Positions 9,339 to 18,539 of a stretch of 64,000 bases of DNA are shown piece after piece. Where the stretch lies: assembly GCF_006716785.1 (NCBI RefSeq), contig NZ_VFPQ01000001.1:124001-188000 (forward strand), in the 5' to 3' direction. A program made the position numbers and the translations under genes. Under the pieces are notes generated by a model, which worked only from the letters and a program-made list of their open reading frames with translations, was not told the origin of the DNA and did no database searches. Numbering within the stretch: the stretch's first letter is position 1; every line of letters begins with the position of its first letter. This stretch comes from Thermopolyspora flexuosa (GTDB lineage: Bacteria; Actinomycetota; Actinomycetes; Streptosporangiales; Streptosporangiaceae).

Positions 9339-10920
9339 CCGGCACCACGGCGAGCAGGGCCACCGCGAGCCCGGCGATCGCCCCCGACGGCGGCCCGGCC
9401 AGGCCGTCGCCGTCGCGCACGATCCCCATGTAGTCGACGACGGGCACGCCGTTCACCGCCCCGTACCACAGCACCAGGTGGATGATCTGGAAGAGCCGGT
9501 GGGTACGGCTCAGCGTCCCCAGCGCCAGCGCGAACGCGGGGATGAACGGCACGGCGGCGCACCAGGCGGCCACCCCGGCCCGGTCGCCCGCGAGCACCAT
9601 CCGGGCCAGCGGCACCGCCCCGGTCGCGGCGGCGACCGCGGCCCCGGCCGCCCACTCCGCCAGCACGCGGAGCCGCGCCGCCGGGTAGGCCGCGACCAGC
9701 GACTCGACCCCGTACTCGTGCCGCTGCGTGCCGAGCCGCGACCAGACGAGCACCGGCCAGATCCAGGCGACGGGGAGGACGAACCCGGCGACGGCGGGAG
9801 CGGGCGCGACCGCGGCGGCCAAACCGATCGCCAGCGCGCCGAGCCACCATCGCCGCGACACCCCATGCAGGAGGATGCGGAGCTCACCCGCGAAGAGCCG
9901 CCCCGCCGCGACGCCCCGCCGCGCCCCGGCGCCGGCGAGGGCCGGGCGGGGGACCGCCGGCGGCTCCGGGAACGCCGCCGCGGGCTCGGGCGCGGCGGGC
10001 GGCTCGGGGACGGGCGCGGCCCGGCGGGCCGGGTCGAACCGGCCGAACCACAGCGCGGGCAGCAGCGCGAGCAGCACCGCCACCGCGACCAGGGCGACCC
10101 GCCCGAGCACGAACGCGGCGTCCGGGTCGAACCCGCTCCACTCGAACGTGCGCAGCGGCCGGTCGCGGTAGGTGAGGCCGAGGCTGAACTCCTGACCGGA
10201 CGGATCGATCCCCCGCGCGACCATCTCCTCGCGCATCGACACGGCCACCGGGTGCACCCCGATGCCGCCGAGCGGCGCGTGCGGTGACTGGCCGCCGAGC
10301 GCGATCGCCAGCCACACGACGAACCAGACGATGTTGCCCAGCCCGGCCCGCAGCGGCGGGATCGCCTCGAACAGCAGCGCCGCGGCCGCGGTGAGCGCCA
10401 CCATCGGCAGCCCGATCAGCAGGAACGGCGTCACCAGCGCGACCGGGTCGACGGCCGTGGACTCGCCCCGGGCGAGCTGGACGACGAGCGCCGTCCCGGC
10501 GAGCACCCCGAGCATCGAGCCGAGCACGAGCAGGTTGCCGAGGAACTTCGCGGCGAAGTAGGCGGACGTGCGCAGCGGCGTCGCCGCCAGCACCTCGCCG
10601 ACCCCCGACGCGGCGTCCCGGGCGATCGCGTTGCGCACGACGTAGAACCCGCCGAGGGTGAGCCAGATCGCGCCCGCGAGCGCGGTCGCCATGCCGACGT
10701 ACGCGCTGGTGTACAGGCCCCGGTAGTGGCCGAGGTTGAGGACGGCCCAGCGGGAGTCCGCCTCCGGCACGGCGAGGTACCCGAGCCCGACCGCCGCCGC
10801 GAGGATCACCAGGTAGGCCGGTCGCCGTACCCGGTCGCGGAAGTCCCCGGCCGCCAGACCGGCGACCGTCCGCACCGCCCGCGCCGGGCCACGCCGCGCC
10901 ACGGCCCGTTTCGCGGTCAC
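9292..10920 (-). CDS. ABC transporter permease, ABC-2 type, two fused halves
   Basis: A 542-aa membrane subunit of an exporter or lipid/peptide-stress ABC system. It has an N-terminal half with about six hydrophobic segments (residues 25-270), a central Pro/Ala-rich linker near 340-370, and a second hydrophobic half (385-530). The residues IARDAASGVGEVLAATPLR near 90 follow the usual ABC-2 pattern after the first helices. GTG 10920 overlaps the stop of the ATPase gene as GTGA, so the two are translationally coupled. It is third in the run lipoprotein, ATPase, permease. The ORF end overlaps the tetR gene, an unusual convergent 47-base overlap. Confidence 0.82.
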   Translation of the reverse strand: MTAKRAVARRGPARAVRTVAGLAAGDFRDRVRRPAYLVILAAAVGLGYLAVPEADSRWAVLNLGHYRGLYTSAYVGMATALAGAIWLTLGGFYVVRNAIARDAASGVGEVLAATPLRTSAYFAAKFLGNLLVLGSMLGVLAGTALVVQLARGESTAVDPVALVTPFLLIGLPMVALTAAAALLFEAIPPLRAGLGNIVWFVVWLAIALGGQSPHAPLGGIGVHPVAVSMREEMVARGIDPSGQEFSLGLTYRDRPLRTFEWSGFDPDAAFVLGRVALVAVAVLLALLPALWFGRFDPARRAAPVPEPPAAPEPAAAFPEPPAVPRPALAGAGARRGVAAGRLFAGELRILLHGVSRRWWLGALAIGLAAAVAPAPAVAGFVLPVAWIWPVLVWSRLGTQRHEYGVESLVAAYPAARLRVLAEWAAGAAVAAATGAVPLARMVLAGDRAGVAAWCAAVPFIPAFALALGTLSRTHRLFQIIHLVLWYGAVNGVPVVDYMGIVRDGDGLAGPPSGAIAGLAVALLAVVPVIERGRRAGSVPGRR

Positions 10921-11813
10921 CGCCGTACCACCCCCGTGGCCGCCTGCATCCGCGGGTCGACGAGCGCGAGGTAGGCGTCCTCGAGGTCGGGGATCACCGC
11001 GGCCGCCCCCGGGTACGGCCGGGCCGCGGCGAGCAGCCGCACCCGTACGCCGCCGGGCGTGCGGACCAGCCGGGTGACCACGTGCCGCGCCTGCACCTCG
11101 GCCACATCGGCGGGGTCGGCCAGCAGCACCTCCCACACCAGCCCGTCCACCTCGCGCAGCAGATCCTCGGGCGAGCCGCGGCGGCGCAGCCTGCCGCCCG
11201 CCACCACCGCCATGTCCGACGCCACCGACTCGACGTCGGAGACGATGTGCGTGGACAGCAGCACCACCCGGTCCGCCGCCAGCTCGCTCAGCAGGTTGCG
11301 GAACCGCACCCGCTCGGTCGGGTCGAGTCCCGCGGTGGGCTCGTCCACGATGATCACCCGCGGGTCGCCGAGCAGCGCCTGCGCGATGCCGACGCGCCGC
11401 AGCATGCCGCCGGAGTACCCGCCGAGCGGGCGTCTCCCCACGTCGGCGAGGTTGACCAGCTCCAGCAGGTGGTCGATGTGGCGGCGCGCGGTACGGGCCG
11501 GGATCCCCTTCGCCGCGGCGAGGTAGCCCAGGAACTCCCGGGCGCTGAGGTTCGGGTAGACGCCGAAGTCCTGCGGCAGGTAGCCGAGCACGCGGCGCAG
11601 CACGTCCGGCCGGGCCACGACGTCCACCCCGTCGAAGGCGACCGTGCCGGAGGTCGGCCGGGTGACCGTGGCGGCGATCCGCATCAGCGACGACTTGCCC
11701 GCGCCGTTCGGCCCGAGCAGCCCGATCAGGCCGGCCTCCAGCCGCAGCGTGACCCCGTCGACGGCGCGCTTGCCGCCCGGATAGACCTTGGTGACGTCGA
11801 CCAGCTCGAGCAT
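10917..11813 (-). CDS. ABC transporter ATP-binding protein
   Basis: A 298-aa single-domain ATPase for the neighbouring permease. Walker A is GPNGAGKS at 34-41, the Q-loop is LPQDFGVY near 80, the signature is GGYSGGMLRR around 131-140, Walker B is VIIVDEPTAGLDP around 153-165, and the switch His is in LSTHIVSD near 191. A C-terminal extension of roughly 80 residues follows, as in exporters of the CcmA/NatA group. The start ATG 11813 lies three bases after the lipoprotein stop and the end overlaps the permease start, so the three genes form one operon. It probably works with the histidine kinase gene that lies upstream. Confidence 0.9.
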   Translation of the reverse strand: MLELVDVTKVYPGGKRAVDGVTLRLEAGLIGLLGPNGAGKSSLMRIAATVTRPTSGTVAFDGVDVVARPDVLRRVLGYLPQDFGVYPNLSAREFLGYLAAAKGIPARTARRHIDHLLELVNLADVGRRPLGGYSGGMLRRVGIAQALLGDPRVIIVDEPTAGLDPTERVRFRNLLSELAADRVVLLSTHIVSDVESVASDMAVVAGGRLRRRGSPEDLLREVDGLVWEVLLADPADVAEVQARHVVTRLVRTPGGVRVRLLAAARPYPGAAAVIPDLEDAYLALVDPRMQAATGVVRR

Positions 11814-11816
11814 CGC

Positions 11817-12557
11817 CTACCGGTCCCTCCGGATCGTCACGGTGCCGCCGGCCTGGGCGACGATCACCCGGTCGCTGCGGGGATCGCTCGGCACGTCCGA
11901 CCCCGGCGCGTCGATCCGGTACGTCTCGGCCCCGGCCGGGAGCGTGATGCCGACCGAGCCCGCGGCCCGCGCCTCGACCCGGGACGGCGCGGCCGCGAAC
12001 GCCAGATCGATGTTCCCGTCCCCCGAGGTCGACGCCTCGACCTGGGCCGAGCGCGCGTCGATCACGGTGATGTGGCCCCCGGTGCTGTGCAGCCGCAGCC
12101 TGCCCGCGGGCCGCACCACCCGGATCGTGCCGTCGTGGCCCAGCCTCGCGGTGACGTCCCCGGTCAGGCCCTCGAGCCGTACGGCACCGCCGACGCCGTT
12201 GACCGTGAGCCCGATTCCCTCGGGGATGCGCACCCGGTGCTCGCTCTCGCAGGAGAGCACGATGCCGCTGCAGTCGACGCGGATGCTGAGCGTGTCGCCG
12301 CGCAACGCCCAGGACGCGTTGCCGTCCGCCGCGGCCGTGCCGCGCAGCTCGCGCTCGGCCGCGATCTCGCCGCGCTCACCGGCCACCACGGTGAGCCCGG
12401 TCTCGTGCGCCTCGATGGTGAGGTTCCGCCCGGCGAACGGGAAACGGCGGCTGTCCCGGCTCGTGGTGGCGCCGCTCGCCGTACAGGCGGGCAGGAAGGC
12501 GAGGAGCACGCAGGCGCCCACCGCCGCGGCCCACGCCCTCGTGGTACGCGATCTCAT
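11817..12557 (-). CDS. Lipoprotein with DUF4097-like adhesin beta-helix
   Basis: A 246-aa exported lipoprotein. It has an Arg-containing n-region, a hydrophobic core and a lipobox LPAC at about 21-24 followed by a Thr/Ser/Gly linker. The mature part is a run of short beta repeats (GDVTARLGHDG, GRLRLHSTGGHITVID, AQVEASTSGDGNIDLAF) of the kind found in DUF4097/DUF2807-type putative auto-transporter adhesin proteins. ATG 12557 is preceded by AGGGGA. It is the first gene of the ABC operon; similar beta-helix proteins often sit with two-component envelope stress systems, which matches the kinase gene upstream. Exact function is unknown. Confidence 0.75.
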   Translation of the reverse strand: MRSRTTRAWAAAVGACVLLAFLPACTASGATTSRDSRRFPFAGRNLTIEAHETGLTVVAGERGEIAAERELRGTAAADGNASWALRGDTLSIRVDCSGIVLSCESEHRVRIPEGIGLTVNGVGGAVRLEGLTGDVTARLGHDGTIRVVRPAGRLRLHSTGGHITVIDARSAQVEASTSGDGNIDLAFAAAPSRVEARAAGSVGITLPAGAETYRIDAPGSDVPSDPRSDRVIVAQAGGTVTIRRDR

Positions 12558-12674
12558 GAGGTCCCCTCTGGTCCCGACGTGGTGCGCCGTCCAGCATCGG
12601 CCGCGGGCCGGGCCCGCCACATCTGCCGTTCGGCAGATTTCGCCGCCGGGGCCGTCGACCGGGAGGACCGCGTT

Positions 12675-13868
12675 TCAGCCGCCGTCGCGGATCGGGATGC
12701 GCGCCCGCACGCGCCAGCCCTTCCCCTGCGGGCCGGCGGTGAGCGTGCCGCCGAGCGCCTCGACGCGGGCGGCCAGCTCGACCAGGCCGGTGCCGCCGCC
12801 GCGCCGCCGGTCGAGGCGGAGCAGCCCGCCCCGGCCGCCGTCGTCGGTGACGGTCACCTCGACCGCGTCCCGGTCCTCGGCGGCCCGCCGTACCGACACC
12901 GTGACCTCGGTGGCCTTGGCGGCGTGCCGCCGTACGTTGGTCAGCGACTCGAGCACCACCCGGTAGACCGTCCGCTGCACCTGACGGGGGAGGAGGTCGG
13001 CGAGCCCGTCCTCCAGCTCGAGTACGGCGTGCTTGGTGGCCGCGCCGCGGAACCGCTCGACCAGCGCGGGCAGCTCGTCGACGCGATCCCGGCGCAGCGT
13101 GGCCGGCTCGTCGGCGTGCGCGTCGGGGTCGCGCAGCGCGCGCAGCGTCTCGTCCATCGACTCCAGGGCGCGGAGGCTCGCCTCCTCCAGCCGGGCGAGC
13201 AGCGCCTTGTTCTCCTCCGGGTCGTACGCCTGCACCTGGGCCGCCTGCACCTCGAGCAGGATGCCGGTGAGCTCGTGGGCCACGAAGTCGTGCAGGTCGC
13301 GGGCGAGCTCGAGCCGCTGCTCCCGGCGGGCCTCGGCCACTGCCCGCTCCCGCTGGGTGTCGAGCGCCCGCAGGTAGAGCCCGACCGCGGCGGCGAGCGT
13401 GACCGGGAACATCGCCGTGACGACGAGGACCAGCGACAGCCGCCAGTCGGGCGGGCCGGCCCACAGCGTGACCCGCAGCGGCACCAGCACCGCGGCCGCC
13501 CCGGTCACGGCCGCGACCACGGCGACCCGCCGGCCCGGCACCCCGCGCACGACCCGCCCGAGCAGGACCGCGAGCCCGCACACCTCGAACGGCAGCCACA
13601 GCAGCGCCGCCTCGCGCATCCCGGTGTAGCCGGCGGTCACGGCGAGCGAGACCGCGCCGAGCCCGAGCCCGGTCCGGGCGAGCGAGACGCGCCCGAGCGG
13701 CCACGGCAGCATCGGGGCGGCCACCGCGAGCGCCGCCGGGACCGCGACGAGGAGCGCGCTCGGCGGGGCGAGCAGGGCGGGCAGCAGGATCGCGACCACC
13801 GTCGCGCCACAGACGAACACGCGGAAACGCGAGACGGGCCGCGAACGGGACACGGATGCGCCGCGCAT
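12675..13868 (-). CDS. NarL-family sensor histidine kinase
   Basis: A 397-aa membrane kinase. Four or five short transmembrane segments occupy residues 16-165, a HisKA_3 dimerisation domain follows with the phospho-acceptor His193 in ARDLHDFVAHEL, and a HATPase domain has the N box (VLESLTNVRRHA), G1 (TDDGGRGG) and GGTGL motifs. It has no large periplasmic sensor loop, like intramembrane-sensing kinases. It lies directly downstream of its response regulator gene (62 bases) and upstream of the lipoprotein/ABC operon. Since that regulator is frameshifted, the phosphorelay may be uncoupled from DNA binding. Confidence 0.9.
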   Translation of the reverse strand: MRGASVSRSRPVSRFRVFVCGATVVAILLPALLAPPSALLVAVPAALAVAAPMLPWPLGRVSLARTGLGLGAVSLAVTAGYTGMREAALLWLPFEVCGLAVLLGRVVRGVPGRRVAVVAAVTGAAAVLVPLRVTLWAGPPDWRLSLVLVVTAMFPVTLAAAVGLYLRALDTQRERAVAEARREQRLELARDLHDFVAHELTGILLEVQAAQVQAYDPEENKALLARLEEASLRALESMDETLRALRDPDAHADEPATLRRDRVDELPALVERFRGAATKHAVLELEDGLADLLPRQVQRTVYRVVLESLTNVRRHAAKATEVTVSVRRAAEDRDAVEVTVTDDGGRGGLLRLDRRRGGGTGLVELAARVEALGGTLTAGPQGKGWRVRARIPIRDGG

Positions 13869-13930
13869 GGCCCGAGCCTACGTAGCGATCGCCGCCGGTG
13901 AGGGTGCCGCGACCTCGGCTCGCGCCGTCG

Positions 13931-14592
13931 TCACTCGGCGAGCCGCCCCGTGGCGTACCCCAGCTCCCACGCCCGTACGGCGATGCCGACCCGGTTGCGC
14001 ACGCCGAGCTTGCGCTGGATGTTCGCCACGTGCGTCTTCACCGTGCCGGGGGAGATGAACAGCTCGGCCGCGATGTCGGCGTTCGTCTTCCCCTCGGCCA
14101 CCTTGGCGGCGATCTCGATCTCCCGCTCGGTCAGCGGCTCGATCAGTCCCTGCCGTTCCCGCCGCCCGCCGGTGACGTGCTTGAGCAGCCGCACCGTGAT
14201 CGACGGGCTGATCAGGCTGCTCCCGCCATCGCCGCACGGACCGCCTCCACGAGCAGCGCCGGCCCCGGCCGCTTGAGCAGGAACCCGGACGCGCCGTACC
14301 GCAGCGCCGGATAGACGTACTCGTCCAGGTCGAACGTGGTCACCACCACGACCCGCACCGGCGGGTCCGCCCCGGGCCCGGCGAGCCGCCGCGTCACCTC
14401 CAGCCCGTCCATCCGCGGCATCCGGATGTCCACCAGCGCCACATCCGGCCGCGTCCGCCGCGCCAGCTCGATCGTGGCCTCGCCGTCCGCCGCCTCGGCG
14501 ACCACCTCCATGTCCGGCTGCCGCTCCAGGATGCGCCGCATCCCCCTGCGGACCATCTCCTGGTCGTCGGCGATCAGCAACCGGATCGTCAT
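13931..14592 (-). pseudogene. NarL/FixJ response regulator split by a one-base frameshift
   Basis: The receiver domain is intact from ATG 14592: acidic DD at 9-10, phospho-acceptor Asp55 in VALVDIRMP, the VVVVTTFD switch strand and the FLLKRPGP lysine. That frame hits TGA at 14212-14214 right after the last receiver helix (AVRAAMAGAA). The expected continuation SLISPSITVRLLK, followed by the LuxR-type HTH (LTEREIEIAAKVAEG and the helix with GTVKTHVANIQ), is in the next frame and ends at 13931. Adding one base near 14215-14223 would join them exactly. No slippery heptamer is visible there, so a mutation or sequencing error is more likely than programmed shifting. The kinase gene follows 62 bases downstream. 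Confidence 0.85.
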
Positions 14593-14731
14593 CGCCGATC
14601 ATTCTCGCACCCGCCCGCCCGCTGTGCCCCGCGTTCGGTACGTACGCCCGGCGTGCCCGGCTCGCCCCTCCCTCGCCTCCGGCGGGCCGAGCTGGGTACC
14701 GTCCCATGCGAAACCGGACGAAAGGGATGCC

Positions 14732-15910
14732 GTGCTGCCACTTACCGGGATCACCGTGGTCGCCCTGGAACACGCGGTGGCCGCCCCGTTCGCGACCCGG
14801 CAGCTCGCCGACCTGGGCGCCCGCGTCATCAAGATCGAGCGCCCGGGCGGCGGCGACTTCGCCCGCCGGTACGACGAGTCGATCAAGGGCCAGTCGAGCT
14901 ACTTCGTCTGGCTCAACCGCTCGAAGGAGTCGGTGACCCTCGACGTGAAGTCCGAGCCCGGCCGCGCGATCCTCCACGAACTGGTCGGCCGCGCCGACGT
15001 CCTGGTCCAGAACCTCGGCCCCGGCGCCGCCGCACGCCTCGGCCTCTCGCCCGAGGCCGTGCTCGCCCGCGACCCCAGCAAGATCGTGGTCGGCATCACC
15101 GGCTGGGGCGGCGACGGCCCCTGGGCCCACCGCAAGGCGTACGACCTGCTCGTCCAGTGCGAGACCGGCCTCGTCTCCCTCACCGGCTCGCCCGACGAGC
15201 CGGCCCGCGTCGGCATCTCGGTCGCCGACATCGCCGCGGGCATGTACGCCTTCAGCGCCGTCCTCGCCGCGCTCTACCGGCGGCGGCTCACCGGCGAGGG
15301 CGCGGCCCTGGAGATCTCCCTGCTCGACGCCCTCGGCGAATGGATGGGCCAGCCCGCCCACTACACCGAGGGCACCGGCACGCAGCAGCCCCGGGCGGGT
15401 GCCCGGCACGCCACCATCGCCCCGTACGGCCCGTACACCACCCGCGACGGCCGCACCATCCTGATCTCCATCCAGAACGAACCCGAGTGGACCCGCTTCT
15501 GCGCCGACTTCCTCGCGCAGCCCGACCTCGCCACCGACCCCCGCTTCGCCACCAACCCCCTGCGCGTCGCCAACCGCGACGCCCTGGAGGAGATCGTCGC
15601 CGCCCGGTTCGCCGAACTCGACGCGTCCGAGGCCACCTCCCTGCTCGACCAGGCCGGAATCGCGAACGCCGGGGTCAACACCGTCGCCGACTTCCTCGAC
15701 CACCCGGTCCTCCGCGCCCGCGACCGCTGGCGCGAGGTCGCCACGCCCAACGGCCCGATCCGCGCCCTGCTCCCGCCGATCACGTTCGCCGGCCTGGAGC
15801 CGCGCATGGACCCCATCCCCGCCGTCGGCGAGCACACCGCCGCCGTCCTCGCCGAGCTCGGCCGTACCCCCGAGGAGATCGCCGACCTCGCCCGGCGCAA
15901 GGTCATCTGA
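14732..15910 (+). CDS. CaiB/BaiF-family (family III) CoA-transferase
   Basis: A 392-aa protein that moves CoA between carboxylic acids, forming an aspartyl-CoA anhydride. Visible family features are the start LPLTGITVVALEHAVAAPFATRQLADLGARVIKIE (split here by its turns), the loop RSKESVTLDVK, and the catalytic region AYDLLVQCETGLVSLTG with the family Asp near residue 140. The late IPAVGEHTAAVLAELG C-terminus is also typical. GTG 14732 is used, with AAAGGGA upstream. It has no pathway partners next to it, being flanked by the response regulator remnant and a TPR membrane protein, so its substrate cannot be inferred. It is distinct in position from the second CaiB gene at 38968. Confidence 0.88.
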   Translation: MLPLTGITVVALEHAVAAPFATRQLADLGARVIKIERPGGGDFARRYDESIKGQSSYFVWLNRSKESVTLDVKSEPGRAILHELVGRADVLVQNLGPGAAARLGLSPEAVLARDPSKIVVGITGWGGDGPWAHRKAYDLLVQCETGLVSLTGSPDEPARVGISVADIAAGMYAFSAVLAALYRRRLTGEGAALEISLLDALGEWMGQPAHYTEGTGTQQPRAGARHATIAPYGPYTTRDGRTILISIQNEPEWTRFCADFLAQPDLATDPRFATNPLRVANRDALEEIVAARFAELDASEATSLLDQAGIANAGVNTVADFLDHPVLRARDRWREVATPNGPIRALLPPITFAGLEPRMDPIPAVGEHTAAVLAELGRTPEEIADLARRKVI

Positions 15911-15919
15911 CCGGTCCGC

Positions 15920-15939
15920 CCGCCGGTGGCCCACGGCGG
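15920..15939 (+). terminator. Possible hairpin after the CoA-transferase gene
   Basis: CCGCC pairs with GGCGG and GTG with CAC around a GGCC-like loop, 10 bases after the stop. It is small and imperfect with no T run. Confidence 0.35.
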
Positions 15940-16081
15940 CCGGTCCTTCCGCGGGGGCCGGGTACGGCCGGGCCGCTCGCCGCGCCCTGCGTGACCTGGC
16001 CGCGCCGCTGCGGGGTCGATCGGTCACCGGTCGCGGCCTTGCCCTGGAGCGTCCGCCGACGGCCGTCGGGTCACGGTGTGG

Positions 16082-17716
16082 TCATGACCCTCTGATCAAC
16101 GCCGTCGGTGACCGATTGATCACCGTGGCGTACGCGGCGCGGATATCCCCGTTGGAGGGATTCACCAATCTGCTGTCCTCGGTCTCGTAATCGGAATAAT
16201 GATCGAAGTAAAGCAGCCAAGGACACGATTTCCCGCTGATCTGCAGGTTGATTTTCGCGACGAGCGCCCCGGTTCGCAGCTCATAGATCCGGACCGGAAC
16301 CTTTTCCTTGTGGAAACTCACCTTGATCGTGCCGGTCAGATGGCTCGGCCTCGCTTTATAGCTGCAGGTTTGGACTTTGGTCCCGAGCCGGGACTCCCCG
16401 GCGCAGATCACCAGAGCGGCGTCGGCGGGATCCTTGGCCAGCCACGAGCGGGGCAGCGCCGCTCTGTGCTCGTTCTGGCCGAGGAACAGCGTGCGGTGCG
16501 GTCCGCTTCCCCGATAGCGGGGAGCGCCTTCGTACCGGGCCGGCTTCGAGCAGTAGGCGGGTAGCCCTGATTTCCGCGGCTTGATGAGTTTCTTGACGTT
16601 CGCGAGCTGGATCGCCAGGGTTGCTTTCCTTATCCCGCGCTCGGCGGTGGCGACGAGCTTGTGGTCGGGATAGTCGGCGACCAGCGCCCGGTACGCCTTG
16701 CGCGCCTCCTTCCAGCGTTTGTCCGCGGCGAGAGCGTGGCCGCATTCGACGAGCGCCGCGGGCGCGAGCTTCGCCGCGCCGCTCCTGGCCCGGTCGAGCA
16801 CGTCCTCGCGCTTGGACCGGGCGCGGAGCCAGTCGGCGATGGCCCTGGTGTCGCAGGCGTTCTTCACCGGCAGCCGGTCGAGCAGCCGGTCGACGACCTT
16901 CCCGGCGTCCTGCTCCCGGCCGGGGAACTCCTTGAGCACGCCGTCCAGCCGCTCGTAGCCCGTCTGCAGGGCCTTGACGTCACCGGTGAGTGCGGTGTCG
17001 AACTCGGCGGCGGCCTGGGCGAGGAGCACCGTGGCCCGGTGGTCGCTCGCGCCCTTCCACAGCGCCGCCGGGTGGGCGGCGTACCGCTGCAGCGTCCTGA
17101 CGGCTTGCAGCCGGTCGCTCCGTTCCTGCCGCTTCGCCTGCACCAGCAGGCGGCAGGCCTCGGCATCGGCATCGGTCCGGACGGTGAGCGGACCGTTGGC
17201 CACGCGATGGCGGATGCTCAGCTCGTCCAGGATCGACAGTGCCCGCTCGCAGTCGCCGTTCCGGTGGGCCTCGGCGGCTCTCCGCCGGATGTCCTCGGCG
17301 CCGCTGCGATGGAGGCCCACCGCCACCAGCACCGGAATCGTGACGAGGGCGGCCATCACCCGCTGCGCGCCCGCCGTGGGCGCCGGCGCGGGCTGCGACG
17401 CCGTACCGGGGGACGCCTGGCCAGCCGCCTCCGACTTGGTACGCCGGCTGTGGCTGCGCGCCAGGTACCAGCCGTGCCCGATGACGAACACCCACCACAG
17501 CAGCACGACGCGTTCGACGCCGACCTGCCGCACGGTGGCGAGGAGGACGGCGAGCGCGATCGTGACGAACACGCTGAATTTGGCGAGCCGTCGCCGTCCC
17601 AGCAACAGGTATCCGATTCCGAGCAGAGAGGCGTTTCCCAGGGCGGCGGCGAGCGGATCACAGGCCCGCTCCTCGACACCGCGCGTCTCTTGTTGCGCAG
17701 GGACAGGATTGTTCAT
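16082..17716 (-). CDS. Membrane protein with helical TPR-like repeats, unknown
   Basis: A 544-aa protein. Three hydrophobic segments lie in the first 130 residues (near 30-45, 47-65 and 110-130), with a Pro/Ala/Thr linker near 95-110. A long helical region at about 140-360 then has repeated AExxRxGDCERAL and ALAADKRWKEARKAYRALVADYP motifs, i.e. tetratricopeptide-like repeats. The C-terminal 150 residues contain four Cys and a beta-rich domain with SWLAKDPADAALVICA. The repeat part probably faces outside the cell. ATG 17716 was chosen; GTG 17725 is an in-frame alternative and neither has a strong binding site. I do not recognise the family; the design (short TM block, TPR, Cys-rich tail) suggests an envelope scaffold. 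Confidence 0.75.
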   Translation of the reverse strand: MNNPVPAQQETRGVEERACDPLAAALGNASLLGIGYLLLGRRRLAKFSVFVTIALAVLLATVRQVGVERVVLLWWVFVIGHGWYLARSHSRRTKSEAAGQASPGTASQPAPAPTAGAQRVMAALVTIPVLVAVGLHRSGAEDIRRRAAEAHRNGDCERALSILDELSIRHRVANGPLTVRTDADAEACRLLVQAKRQERSDRLQAVRTLQRYAAHPAALWKGASDHRATVLLAQAAAEFDTALTGDVKALQTGYERLDGVLKEFPGREQDAGKVVDRLLDRLPVKNACDTRAIADWLRARSKREDVLDRARSGAAKLAPAALVECGHALAADKRWKEARKAYRALVADYPDHKLVATAERGIRKATLAIQLANVKKLIKPRKSGLPAYCSKPARYEGAPRYRGSGPHRTLFLGQNEHRAALPRSWLAKDPADAALVICAGESRLGTKVQTCSYKARPSHLTGTIKVSFHKEKVPVRIYELRTGALVAKINLQISGKSCPWLLYFDHYSDYETEDSRLVNPSNGDIRAAYATVINRSPTALIRGS

Positions 17717-18350
17717 CGCGTTCACCGGGCTTGTGTCCGTACGCGAACCGCTTGGTACGACTGCTCCGTCTTTCCGATCACCGACGTGGGGTCGACCGAA
17801 TTCTTTTCGGGCGACGCGCTGATCTCGACGTCGGCGTCGCGTGCTCTCATGTCACAAGTAGGCTTCATGCGACTTCATGGCACGGCGAGAGGAATCGCCG
17901 TGGCCATGGACCGGCGACAGGTCAAGGCGAGTGACTGATTTCATTACACTACGGATTCGCCGGTTAACCACATCTTGTTTTCTGCCATCGCCGGGTCGGC
18001 GCCGTGTCCGGTTGGCGGCGGCCGCACGAGGTATCGGGCGTCGTACTCCCGTAACCGGGCCGTCACGCGAGTTCAGGAATCGGCGGAGGTGTGGACGGCG
18101 GCAGGCTGTCGGCGCACCGCGCGGCCGACGGGGGGACCGAGTTCTCGGCCGACCATCGGCGGAGTCTCGTGAAATTTTCAGTGCGTGCCGGTTCCGTGGC
18201 GGTCAGGAAGCGCAGCGCCGGGGAAGCGCCTTGATCTTGACCGGGTTCGTGTGGCTCGCCGGGTGATCGGCCTGTGTTTCTCGACTCGCCGTGCCACGGA
18301 ATGCGACGTGCCGGGGCGGCGGCGCGGGTGCTCGGCGGGCCTCAAGAACC
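17717..18350. other. Intergenic region of about 630 bases, no firm gene
   Basis: Several short ORFs exist, but they are Arg/Gly-rich and show no codon-position bias I trust. The stretch around 17730-17960 is clearly less GC-rich than its surroundings and likely holds the promoter of the TPR membrane gene. A plus-strand fragment near 18400-18470 reads VAGLLAEQGHTEVV, which might be a remnant of something larger, but it overlaps the 54-aa ORF on the other strand and I could not decide between them. Confidence 0.45.
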
Positions 18351-18515
18351 TCAAGGAGGAGACGGCCCATCCAGTGCGGATTTCAAAGCTGGGGGACCGA
18401 GCCGGTCGCGGGCCTGCTGGCCGAGCAGGGGCACACGGAGGTGGTGTGCGCCGGCGAGGACAAGCCATCCCCGTTGGGGCAACGCGATAGCCGAGGATGC
18501 GGCTTCGACCGTCAT
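18351..18515 (-). CDS. Possible 54-aa protein downstream of the XRE regulator
   Basis: A short ORF starting at ATG 18515 with GGGGA six bases upstream, 24 bases after the stop of the XRE-TPR regulator gene. The peptide has an Ala-rich start, then a hydrophobic QRGWLVLAGAHHLRVPLLG core and a Pro/Asp tail. It does not match the BldB/DUF397 proteins that often follow such regulators (no SSYS or CVEVA motif). Support is position, ribosome binding site and GC-rich third positions only. Confidence 0.35.
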   Translation of the reverse strand: MTVEAASSAIALPQRGWLVLAGAHHLRVPLLGQQARDRLGPPALKSALDGPSPP

Positions 18516-18539
18516 CGGATCCCCTGACGTGGCCTGCCC

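Noticed and set aside
11082-13901. 939-codon plus-strand frame across the ABC and kinase genes
   Set aside because: It covers three well-supported minus-strand genes and encodes Arg/His/Pro-rich sequence without domains.
14205-14230. Programmed frameshift in the response regulator
   Set aside because: No slippery heptamer or stimulating structure is obvious at the junction; a deletion or sequence error is simpler.
18185-18527. Plus-strand ORFs with a VAGLLAEQGHTEVV fragment
   Set aside because: Only a short stretch looks protein-like, the rest is Arg-rich, and a minus-strand ORF with a binding site competes for the same DNA.
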